Shown here: in pieces, positions 1 to 12,385 of the stretch
Position numbering within the stretch: the stretch's first letter is position 1
Layout: the number at the start of each line of letters is the position of its first letter
Assembly: GCA_034440575.1 (NCBI GenBank)
Contig: JAOTOL010001506.1
Span: 744,501-808,500 of the forward strand
Direction: 5' to 3'
Length of the DNA: 64,000 bases
Source of the DNA: Imbricaverruca yamaguchii
Lineage: Eukaryota; Arthropoda; Thecostraca; Neoverrucidae
Position numbers and translations under genes: made by a program
Notes under the pieces: model-generated
Databases searched by the model: none
What the model was told of the DNA's origin: nothing
What the model saw: only the letters and a program-made list of their open reading frames with translations

Positions 1-257
1 TTGCAACAGTCACAATATTTCAATACAATATTCCTGCACGTTTATGAAATGTTGAAAAACAAGAGGGGTGGGCGAATTCCGCCTCAACCTTCGGGACGAT
101 ATGTCCACGTATTCCATCAAGGAGACGTAGGTGGTCGTGATAGAATAGTGCTTCTGGATGCGCAGACCACTTGGGTCATTCTGTGCCCGTAAGGAAAAGT
201 AGGACATCGGTCAACGGATGGACGTAAATAAAGCCACCATAAACCGGAGCCGACCCA
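1..257. other. Unassigned flank
   Basis: Mixed-composition sequence next to the microsatellite. It has stop-free stretches on the minus strand but no recognisable domain, splice-bounded exon or repeat boundary. If RNPC3 continues downstream on the minus strand, this would be intron; the rest of its second RRM was not found here. Confidence 0.3.
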
Positions 258-2390
<2,133 letters not shown>

Positions 2391-2506
2391 GGGGCTTTCG
2401 GACACGTCTCCCTACTCAAAGTAAATGACAGTGTGACATGAATTGTAACTTGACGCCTTTGAAAACGCGTTGTTCCCTTGTTTCCACGCCGCTGTTGAGT
2501 ACCCAC

Positions 2507-4855
2507 GCGTTGTTCTGCTCGTCATCGTGGTGGTCGATGTAGCGGCCGAAGATGCGGCGCAGGTCGGCAGTAACCACACGCTTGTCCAGATTCTTGATGT
2601 AGAGCCGGGACGACACGTCGCCGCGCGAGTAGCGCGCGAACACAGCCAGCCTCTTCATGTCTGCAGATCAGTGCCAAGAGCACGCACATCAGCACCGAGC
2701 CGCGCTGCAATAGTGACGCACGGTGCTTTTGGCACGCTAAAACAATGCAGCAAGATATCTTCGGAAATACATCGATGTAACAAGCATGGAACAAAGTGGG
2801 AAACAGTGGATTGGCTAGTTACTTGGGGATATTATATGGGCCGATCGTACGGTCATATAACCCCGAACTCTTCCAGACGTACGACAATTTACTGCACCGT
2901 CTCCTGAAATGCATCTATACTTCATAACCCATTCTATTCTGATAGGTTCAAGGTGACGATGGCCCGTATATAGCACAAAAGTGCATATCTGGGAACACAC
3001 GGGATCTGCACTCAGCGCAGCGTCGCCTAACGTGACTCCGAGACAGGGCCTCGTCACGCCCAAGAGGCGCCTACACTTCGCGTGGGCTCAGGGTCGAAGC
3101 GCAGACCGTGACGTGCCGTCTGTGGGGCGCGGCGGCTGTGTTAGCTCGACAGATTCTAACGACGAACAACAGCGTAACTTACATTGGCCGCGTATCCATG
3201 ATCTGTCGCAAGCACGGCGCAGTGTGAACCCTCTCCCCAACAATTCCCGCGAGAACACGGAAGTTATTGATCTTGATAGGGTTGCAGTTTTTAAGGTAGC
3301 ATTGCGCTAGCTTACTAACAAGCGCTACATGTGCTAATTTACGGGATGATGACGGGGTATTACCCACCAGTGTTGCCTCTCGCTAAACAACGCACATTGC
3401 TCTGGTTTCGGGGGATATGGAGAGGGCATTACCTACCGGTGGTGCCTCTCGCCGAACAACATACACTGTCCTGAAACGACTCCGCAGCGGTCATGACCTG
3501 ACAACTTTCATGACAATGATAACATACGTGCAATTTTGTGCATGTTGGAAGCCAGATATAAGACATAAAAAAGTCGCCTTGTAAATGGCACGACTTACTT
3601 GGGCTACCCTAGTAAAATAAAGTGAATTTGATTCGTCGGTGTACCAGACAATTTCTGCCTTGTAGTACATCCTCAAGTACATTAGTATAAACCGGTCTGA
3701 AACACTGGCAAACATCGTTGTGATATGCTCGATAGTGTGTGCATATCACGATACACAAACTGGTTCCTCAAAGCTTCATCTCTTATATTTTGGCGAAAAT
3801 GAGCGCATAAGGTGGTTTTGGGCTCCGAATCCAGCCGCGAAACCATAGCACGATCCAGGCAACGATACACAAAGTGCAGCATTGGGAATTTTAGAGGTTA
3901 TCTTGTAATGGTTTGCTGGTTGGTTATTGGGGTTTAAGGGCGCTCTGGCTGCAGTGGTAATGCAGCCGGAGCTGCTCATCTGAGCGGTGGCATCCAACCA
4001 GCCTCGGATGGCGCAGATCCGGGCTGCTATCATACATATTCTCTCTCACCTTCAGCGCTGATACGGTTCTGCGCGAGTTGTTCACTGGTGATGAAGTCGC
4101 CGTTCTCGTTGGTGTCGGTCGATGGCGGGTCGGCGTCAGGCTTGGTCCGGCTCGGATACAGCTTGGCGAAGCCCAGCTGAACGGCCGGCTCGTTGACGGC
4201 CGGCGGCTCGCCACCGTTCGCCGCCGACCCGTCGGTGGGCAGCTTCAGCACGGGGCCGCGTGCCGGAGCGACGGCGCATGGCGCGTCGAACACTTCGGAG
4301 AGCGTCGGGCGAGGCGTGGCGACGGAGGCGGCGGTCGCGGCGCAGACGGCCGCCTCTTGCAACCGGCGCGAAGCGCGCAGACGTCGGCCGCCGTCCGGCA
4401 GTCGGCCCGGCCGGCGCCGCTTCGGCCGCGACTTCGGCTCCACGCTGACCTCGTCCGACTGCAGCTCGGACTCGGACGTCGAGTCGGCGGCGTGCTCTGT
4501 TTGTACAGCCACGTCTCGACTGGCCGGCTCGGACGGTGTTCGCATGTCCTCCTCGAGTGTGGCCGCGGCCGGCACCTCCTCGCGCCGAGGCCTGGGCAGC
4601 CGGTGCTCCCCCGCCGCCGCCGCCGCCGCCGCCGGGAAGGGAGCCGCCAGCGACAGCTTATTCATCAGGTGCAGCACCTGTGTGTAGAAGCGCGGCGTGG
4701 AGACGAGCGCGGCGTTGATGCGCGCCAGGACCGCCACCGACGGCGGCGGGTAGACGTAGCGCAGTGACGGCGACGGGAATGGGAAGTCGGCCAGACGGTG
4801 CGGGCTGGCGCTGGCCGGACCCGACTCCGGCGACGGCGACACCGACCGATGTCGC
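2507..4855 (-). CDS. RNPC3: RNPC3, U11/U12 snRNP 65-kDa protein (two internal exons)
   Basis: Minor-spliceosome protein; in the family it bridges U11 and U12 snRNPs and binds U12 snRNA through its C-terminal RRM. Exon 4855-4050 follows an acceptor (TTGCAG) and ends at a donor (GAAG|GTGAGA). It encodes a YPPPS segment, FYTQVLHLMNKLSLAAPFP, an alanine run from a GCC repeat, an acidic/Ser and Arg-rich middle, and FITSEQLAQNRISAE. The next exon, 2660-2507, follows CTGCAG, joins in phase (split GAC codon) and begins the second RRM with SSRLYIKNLDKRVV (RNP2) and LRRIFGRYID. Its likely donor is at 2506 (AACGC|GTGGGT). The 1.4-kb intron holds a duplicated segment and a retrotransposon tail. The first RRM and the end of RRM2 (RNP1) are not in view. 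Identity rests on the order of these conserved blocks; exon ends are inferred. Confidence 0.85.
3348..3480. repeat. Two-copy tandem duplication in RNPC3 intron
   Basis: Two diverged copies of a roughly 65-bp segment lie side by side. Each has a TTACC-ACC core, a TGCCTCTCGC block and a following AACAAC block. Confidence 0.6.
3914..3990 (-). mobile_element. 3'-end stub of the I-like retrotransposon family
   Basis: On the minus strand the sequence ends GCGCCCTTAAACCCCAATAA and then CCAACC. This matches the 3' terminus of the full I-like copy at 10.8-18.2 kb. It is a severely 5'-truncated insertion inside the RNPC3 intron. Confidence 0.65.
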
Positions 4856-5359
4856 CTGCAACACACACGCCAAGAGCTCGACCAGACAGCACGCGGCAAC
4901 GGCGACGTCACTTGGAAACGGAACACTCTGATAACGGTTAGCGTGTCGCACACATTGGACAGTTTAAATCAGTTAAAATGTTGATTCAAACCAGCTGGGC
5001 AAAACTACCTTTCCATCCATCGTCACAAAACTAAGCCAAGAACACTTCGCAAAACATTTAAACCTGATAATAGACTAAAACTTGACTGCATGCGGCACAC
5101 AATTATCTTGGAGAACAACTTGATTTATCACCCCGCAACTTCCTGGTGAAGTGTTGTTATTAGGGTTTATGGGCACACCAACTACACCGGTCACAATGCG
5201 GTCTCGTGTGGCGCTAAATGTACGAAAATTCCCACTAAATATACACAAATTATGGTATTCTAGTGCATGCCAGCCATCGCAGCGACTACGCACCTTCAAA
5301 GCCCAACTATTTTTCGCACTTATGAAATGGGGCACTTGTGACTTGGGGAAGCTCATAGG

Positions 5360-6545
5360 ATCTACGTTCGGGAAAGCTACATTCAGAAGATTTACGCTCA
5401 GAAGATCTACTTTCAGAAGATACATTTTCACAAGATCTACTTCCAGAAGATCTATCTTCACAAAATCTACTCTCGGGTCTGAATGTTTCAAAGATCTACT
5501 CCCAATTATGAATGCTAAGGTCTACAAATAGGGTTCAAATGTTCAGAAGATCCAATCCCCAATGTAGATGTTCCGAAGATCCACTGATAGCTGGAAATGT
5601 TCAGAATATGTACTCAGAGGATGAACATATTCACAAGATCTTTTCTCGGTAATGAATTCTTCAGAAGATCTACTCGACGACGAAATTGTTCACAAAACCT
5701 ACTCATACTTGCAGATGTTCACAATATCTACTCTCAGATCAGAATGCTCAGAAGATCTACTAGGAGGATGGAAGTGTTCACAAGATCTACTCTCGGGAAT
5801 GGATGTTGAGAAGATCTAATCTTGGCCCGGAATGTTCAGAAGATCTACTCTCTGGGTTAGGTTAGGTTAGGTTAGGTTAGGTTAGGGTTAGGGTTAGGGT
5901 TAGGGTTAGGGTTAGGGTTAGGGTTAGGGTTAGGGTTAGGATTAGGTTAGGTAGGCTAGGTTAGAACATTCCGATCCAAGAGTAGATCTTCTGAACATCC
6001 AGTCCCGAGAGTAGATCCTCTGAACACTTCCATCCTCAGAATAGATCTTCTGAAATTTTCAGTTATCGATAGATCTTCTGAACATTTCCGGCAGTAGATC
6101 TTCTTAAAATTTCCAGTAGTAGATCTTCTGAACACTTGACACCTATTTGTAGATCCCCTCAACACTCCGATCCGGGAGGAGATATTTTGAACACTTGCGT
6201 CTTCGAGTAAATCTGCTTAACAATTCCGACCTGGGAGTAGATCTTGTGAACATTTCGAGCTATCAGTAGATCTTCTGAACATTTGCATCGGTGAGTAGAT
6301 CTTCTGAACACTTCAGACCTATTTGTAGATTTTCTGAACGTCCAGACCTGGGAGTAGATCCCTTGAATATCTCCATGTATTAGTAGATCTTATGAACACT
6401 TTCATCTTCGAGTAGATCTTCTGAACAACTTAGTCTTGGGAGAAGACGAACATTTCCTCCTCCAAGTAGATCTTGTGAACACAGATTTTCTGAAAGTTAG
6501 ATGTTCTGAAAATAGATCTGAACGTAGATCTTCTGAAAGTAGATC
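5360..6545. repeat. Head-to-head inverted repeat arrays flanking telomere-like repeats
   Basis: From about 5360 to 5855 the plus strand carries many degenerate units built on AGAAGATCTACT, spaced about 18 bp at the outer edge and about 33-36 bp further in. From about 5966 to 6545 the reverse complement (AGTAGATCTTCT) is arrayed with the same gradient, tighter at the outer end. The sequences next to the centre are also mirror images (a CTTGG..CGGAATGTTC block on the left, its complement on the right). This is therefore an inverted duplication, not two unrelated arrays. Confidence 0.85.
5856..5965 (+). repeat. Interstitial telomere-like repeat, TTAGG and TTAGGG
   Basis: Five TTAGG units are followed by nine TTAGGG units, then degenerate TTAGG-type units (ATTAGG, TTAGG, TAGGC). 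TTAGG is the usual arthropod telomere repeat and TTAGGG the common metazoan one; both occur in one tract. It lies at the centre of the inverted array, with ordinary sequence on both sides, so it is not a chromosome end. Confidence 0.9.
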
Positions 6546-6886
6546 TTATGAGCCTCACCCGTGATACGGACACATTTCCTTTAGATGTAGGGTAGAAGCT
6601 ATTACCATGCAGTAGGCTATTTTGGCACGCTCATTATTATGCATGACACCTTTTCGTTTTTACCTGAGGTCACACAAAGGCAAAATCGGGAGGCATATTA
6701 TCTGAAATGAAAACAACTACTGAAAGGGCGAAAAGCCGCAGCCACGGATAGGAAGTTGTCTGCTCCTTTCCGTGTGGACATTTCCTCCGCCGATAAATCG
6801 CACTGCGAGAAAGTCAACGACACTTGAAAATTAGTAAGTACGCTAAGGCAATAAAATGCCAAATGTGTCATACGCGTATTATATAT

Positions 6887-7050
<164 letters not shown>

Positions 7051-7368
7051 ATGTGCGTAAGGTAATTGCCGATGAGTGGTCAAGTTAAAAAAGCAATGGT
7101 AATATGGTAATCTCGCTCTGTCACGATGCACATTTCAATGTAGTCACTCAGAAGTGCCATATTTGTCTCCTGTCCTTTTGCTTTCAAAATTGAAATCCTA
7201 AGTTTAATTGCAATTTTTATATCCATGCATTACGTTGAAATTAAAATAATACCGGGCAAACAAGTCTGTGACGATGGATGTGCAAACTGAATGCGACATA
7301 ACATCACCAATACGCTAATTCACATAATCCGTCTATTCATTTCCGTGTTAGTATAGCATGCAAATGTC

Positions 7369-7821
7369 GTGCCTATCACTAATGGTCCATTATTAATGCG
7401 ATACATTAACACAAATTATTTTTCGAATCAAGGACCGCAAAGTACGGAATATGGACGGGGCAACAAAGAAAGTCCAAACACGGCTCATTCTGGGGAACCT
7501 TCGGGAGCTCATAGTCTTTATAAAGACGATGACATCAATAGAAAACATCGTCTTCTACTTTCGCTAGTCTTCGCCCATCAAACTGTGTTCAGGCAGACAG
7601 CGGGGGTGTCCATGTACCTACACCAGAATCCAAAACGTCAGCTGAATGCTCTCGGAATCAAAGGCTTAAGCTACCGTGACCTCATGTCCAAAAGCGTGTG
7701 TGACGTCACAAGCAGGGCCTGTGTGATGCGTAGCATTAAGGAGTGCCCACGAGAGCTGAGCATAAAACATTTAAAAAAGAAGATGTCTCGCTTCGGAAAC
7801 GTGCCACAGCATCTGACATAA
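7369..7821 (+). pseudogene. Decayed ORF of a mobile or multi-copy protein family (tentative)
   Basis: A 150-codon open frame with non-repetitive composition. Its C-terminal half reads LSYRDLMSK followed by VCDVTSRACVMRSIKECP. This resembles, from memory, a Cys-patterned segment found in multi-copy uncharacterised invertebrate proteins suspected to be transposon-derived. No start context, introns or terminal repeats were seen, and similarity appears to stop soon after the stop codon, so it is most likely a fragment. It could also be a chance ORF. Confidence 0.35.
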
Positions 7822-8432
7822 AAAGAATTGGCATCAATGACCATAACTATGTCATACAGCCATAAAATTAGGCTCAAAACAACCGGTTTGTCAAGTATAT
7901 TCTTCACAAAAAGAATACAAAGTTTGTATTATTTTTGTATTTTATATTCATATGCCCGGCTGTGGCCTGTCACCATTCTCGCGCATGTTGGCTGAGGATA
8001 AGTGGCACTGCTAGATAGATGGCGCCGCCAGTCATGCGCTTGCCTAGACGATATAAGGTCACACATGTATCTCTGAATAATTGAGCAGCTGTTGCGGTGT
8101 CCTCGCTTTCAATCCTCTTTAACGGTGGGCTGAGAGGCTTCGGCTTAATGCTAGCCCACACAGACACCGATGACCTATGGAATTTTCGCTGCTTCCCCTC
8201 ATTCCCTCCCCCTCCCCTCTCGTCCGTCCCTGTAACCGACTCTCGGAACTGTGGTGTGTGTGTGTGTGTGTCCACGTTCGAGGCTGTGAGCTGAACTGCC
8301 TCAATATTATGGTACTTTGTGTTGTACTTGCTCTTGTTGTCTTATCGTACTGAATAGATGTGTATGGCTGGAAGAGGTAAACATTAGACATTAATTGGTT
8401 GCTCCTCTAATTTATATTCTGCATTCAGGAAC
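7822..8432. other. No feature recognised
   Basis: Mixed sequence with a short GT run near 8253-8271. It borders the 3' end of the broken gene at 8433. I see no exon, RNA gene or repeat boundary. Confidence 0.4.
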
Positions 8433-9920
8433 TTAATGTACAAAAAAAAAACAAATATCATGGCATGGGCATTTAGCGCAGAGGATACCACCGCCGAACC
8501 ACCTGTCAAATATAAAACCCCAATCCACCAGATTCAAGTTTAATACGAGTATGCACTGACGCTTTTGACTTTGAATTAACACACACGAAGGTGATAGGTG
8601 CTTAAGAACAGTTGAGAAATATGAAATGCGACGTTCGAATAGGTCATATCCAGGCAAGAATTTGCGCTTGTAGCTCTTGCGTTTGTGGGCTTCCTCAGGG
8701 CAATCTCGTTGGATGCTCCAGCAGTGGTCTCCAGCATCATATGCTTGTCCCATCGCCCTTGGTAGCGCTCTTCCATCGTCTTGAGGTCTTGGTGGAAACG
8801 CTCCCCTTGTTCATCACTTACAGCCCCAAGGTTCTCAGGGAATTGATCAAGGTGACTGTTCAGGAAATGTAGCTTGATACTCATGCTGCACCCAAGATCG
8901 CGGTAAGTCAACAACATCCTGGTAACCAGTACGTCATATTTCTCTGGCTTTTTGTTACCGAGGAAGTTTTGTGCAACTGCCATGAAAGACAGCCATGCTG
9001 CCTTCTCCTTCTCATTCATCTTCCTGACAAATTCCTCATCACGTGCAAGGGCACGAAATTGAGGTCCGTCGAACACACCTGCTTTAATCTTCTCGAAAGA
9101 CAAACGAGGAAAAGCAGAAACTGTATGCTGAAAGCATTCTCCGTCAGTGCTCAACGCCTTTACGAACTGCTTCATGAAGCCAAGCTTCATATGGAGTGGC
9201 GGAAAAATGACCTCCCGGCTGACGATTGGGTCCTTCATAATGTGTGGCATACCTGGTTGCAGAGTTTCACAGATGGGCCACTCCTTCTGGGTCCAGTGCT
9301 TCTCTCGAGCCCGGCTGTCCCACATGCAGAGGAAACATGAAAACTTCGTGAAGCCTTTCTGTTGGCCAAGCAGAAAGTTGACCATCTTTAGGTCCACACA
9401 AATGATCCAGTTGTGTTCGTGGTATTTGAGGAAGTCAATGACCATTTTTATGTCAGGATATTCTTCGCGCAAACGCACTGAATGGCCAAATGGAACCGCC
9501 CCATAAACATTGTCATTATGCAGGAGAACACACTTGAGGTTGCGCTTACAGCTATCCAGAAACAAACGCCATTCTGTTGGATCATATGAAGTAACACCTA
9601 ATTCCCTGAGAAGACCTGGAATGTTGTGGCAGTAAACAAACTGTTTGTCTTCAGAAAAAAGAGACGTAGAGCTGGTCCCGCTTTCGGAAATATGAAACTT
9701 TTGCAGAGCGGTCAAGCATATTTTTTTTGGCAGCCTGGAGGCTAATACCTCAGCTGCTGTTTTGGAGAGACCCAAATAACGCACTAGGTCATTCAACTCC
9801 GGTTGGCTAAATTGCTAAGGGGATGATGATTATGCAACCATTTCTTCCATCTCGCTATCATATCCATCGTGCTCTTCCGGATCATGTTCACTGTCTTCAT
9901 CTTCAGATGCGGAAAGGTCT
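8433..9920 (-). pseudogene. C-terminal part of a split multi-copy uncharacterised gene
   Basis: Larger piece of an intronless gene whose N-terminal part lies at 18316-18740. The longest open stretch (9796-8576) includes KQFVYCHNIPGLL, DPTEWRLFLDS, CVLLHND, DLKMVNFLLGQQKGFTK, CFLCMWDSRA, PPLHMKLG, NFLGN and DEQGERFHQD. These blocks are typical of a protein family present in many copies in arthropod genomes, of unknown function and suspected transposon origin. The frame is broken at least three times: stops between an acidic segment and the LNDLVRYLGLSK block (about 9800-9830); a two-indel excursion at A/T homopolymers (about 9720 and 9656); and a shift near 8730, after which the tail (HCWSIQRDCPEEAHKRKSYK) continues in another frame. 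Function cannot be inferred. Confidence 0.8.
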
Positions 9921-10834
9921 TTAACGCGCGCACGTCCGGGGGGGGGGGCAGAAATCTGCCCCCCTCCGGTTTTCCCTCATTTTCCGCCAAACTAATCGGG
10001 TTAGCAAGGCCAAACCTCGCATAGCTGTTCATTTGTCTTTTCCGCATATCCCCATGCATTTGTAATCCTGGGTCATCTCAGGTCAGGTCACTAGGTCAGG
10101 CGAAGTGACCCAACTACACTCGGAGTTCTAGGCGGCATAACTTCCACAATAATCGAGCGATTGATTTCAAGCTTCTAACATGTCATGATCTCATCAGGAA
10201 CCATAATATTTATATAGGTTTTTTCGTAGCATTGACCTTAGATCAGGTCGCGGCCATGGCTTCCCCATTATAAGGCTATGGTAAAATATACAAATGTTTC
10301 CTGGTTACATATTTGCGCTCGGAATGATCTCACAATGGTTGTGGCATGTAGATGGAAGCTATGCTCAATGTTACCGCTGACATTTTTGCTCAGTGACCTC
10401 ACCAAGGTCTCTGAGATCACCTGAGATCACTACACATTTCTGCGCATTATATGGCACTGCACTGAGCTAGAAGACTGAAATTACCGTCAATGTACTTGTA
10501 TCGTCAAGGCGTGTCGATTGATATGTTACATGACCTCCCTAGGCGACTTCATGACCTTGACCTGAGTTTCGGTTGACCTGACCTTAAATTACACCGCGTA
10601 TTGTCGGTAGCGCATTTCAAGGACTGTCGAATAGCGTTCGCCGTTTGTTTCTATCTGTTACAGATCCTGATATATGTGTCAATATCTGAGTGCCACCTGA
10701 TCTGGTCGAATTTGACCTATGATGACCCAATGACCTGAATATTGACCTGAGCGAAAAATGACCGAAACGTTTTCGATAGAGCCCGACACCAGCTATCGAA
10801 CGCCGTTTTCCGTTTGTCACTAGCTAGCATAGTT
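9921..10834. mobile_element. TTAA element copy 1, long segment
   Basis: Starts at TTAA (9921-9924) and the terminal inverted repeat CGCGCGCACGTCCG, followed by a G-rich palindrome (GGGGGCAGAAATCTGCCCCC). It is non-coding and matches copy 2 (35803-36955) in reverse orientation. It is interrupted at 10824-10834 by I-like copy A; the other end is at 18231-18319. Without the insert the element is about 1 kb. TTAA duplication and short TIRs suggest a non-autonomous piggyBac- or Kolobok-type element, superfamily undecided. It carries 13 exact AGGTCA/TGACCT half-sites. Confidence 0.85.
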
Positions 10835-10981
10835 GGTTGGTTATTTGGGCTTTGGGGCGCATCGACTGCGTTGGTCATACAGCGCCCAGAACAATTTTAG
10901 ATGGACAACTTAAGAGGATTCATGCGAACAGCAGTATGCGAGACTTCAAAAGACACGGCTCCGAACGTATAGTGTTACATG

Positions 10982-12385
10982 TCAGCCAGGTGTGTAAATC
11001 GCTCGAAATTTAACATTCGAGAGAAAGCGAAACAGCTGTTCTGAAGTTACAGCGCGTGAATGGTCACCCAGGAGTTCACGGAGTGACGGCGGCTGCACGA
11101 TTCCAAGAAGGCGTCTTCGAGCATCGGCGAATAGGGGGCAGGATAACAGAATATGACGTACTGACAGTGGTGTGTGGCATCGAGGGAACTTTGGCCTGTC
11201 CTCCCCACAGAGCAAATAGTGGTGCGTTGGGTGGGTGTGCCCTAGCCTGAGGCGGCAGAGCACGACCTCGTCCCACCTCGTCCTACGGTAAGACGAGGGC
11301 CATTCCCCAAACCATGGCTTGATCGCTCGCAGTTTATTTTCCTGCACTATGTGCCAGTTAGACTGCCATTTCTTAAAAACAAAGGTTGCAATAGAACAGT
11401 CATATTCCTTCGCGGGGAGCGGCATAGATCGCAAATAGGGGGTTTGAGCTGCTCTCTTCGCAGCAGCATCCGCTGTCTCGTTCCCCACGATGCTGACATG
11501 GCTCGGGATCCAATAGAGGACAGTAGCCTTTCCACCCTGAGCCAGCATTCTAAGACGCCATAAAACATCTTGCACAATGGGGTCAGGTGGATTAAACTGT
11601 CTTAGCGCCCAAAGACTGCTGTGGGAATCAGTAAAAATGACATGTGAGGTCTCCCGCCCTACTTCGATAAAACTGAGGGCCTTTGTGATGGCAACCAGCT
11701 CCGATGTGTAGACCGTCGCATGTGGAGGTAGGGAGAAAGATCTTGACATAGATCTAGAAACAAATGCACTGCCCACACCTGCATCAGTCTTAGATCCGTC
11801 TGTATATATCGGGACATATCCTTCGAATGAGGCTATGTATTCCAGGGCACGTGACAGACGGTCTTGTGGCGTAGCATGCTCCTTCCTCACCGAAGAAAGC
11901 GACATGTCTATTTTCGGAGCGGTCACTTGCCATGGTGGCGTCTGCGTAAAATTGGACTGCATGATTCCCTTCAGTCGAATCCCACTGTCCTCAAAGATCC
12001 TACGTATCCTAACGCAAAAGGGGATGGAATGCATAGTGCGTCCCCGACATAATGATGCGATTAGGCGACGAGGGAAAACGTGCGAATATGTAGGATGGTC
12101 GGGGAATTGACGCAGCTTGCAAGCGTAGCGCATCCCGAGCATTTCACGTCTGAGCGAGGGTGGCGGTTCATGAACTTCAGCCAGAAGGCTTACAGAAGGC
12201 GAAGTGCGAAAAGCGCCGGTCACAATGCGGAGAGACAAGTGGTGTACAGTGTCCAGTGTGCGTTTGCTTGTTGTACACGCACTGTCATATACAAAATATG
12301 CATAGTCCAGTTTTGCTCGGATGAGGGAGCGATACAACAGCAGCATGGTTTTTCTATCTCCTCCATAGGACGTCCGTGCAACCAT
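10982..12385 (-). pseudogene. ORF2 C-terminal part: RT tail, RNase H, zinc segment (copy A)
   Basis: The 467-codon frame covers the RT thumb (LLLYRSLIRAKLDYAYF, LRIVTGAFRTSP) and a complete RNase H domain. Visible catalytic positions are the Asp in IYTDGSK, the Glu in YTSELVAI, the Asp in IFTDSHSSLWAL and the Asp in GNETADAAAKRA. The C-terminus has LCRLRLGHTHPTHHYLL and a Cys/His cluster in which the first cysteine of the usual CPRC is phenylalanine (FPRC). It overlaps the RT frame at 12354-12385 in another register, marking a frameshift. Confidence 0.88.

Noticed and set aside
5856..5965. Chromosome end
   Set aside because: The telomere-like repeats are interstitial, with related inverted arrays and ordinary sequence on both sides.
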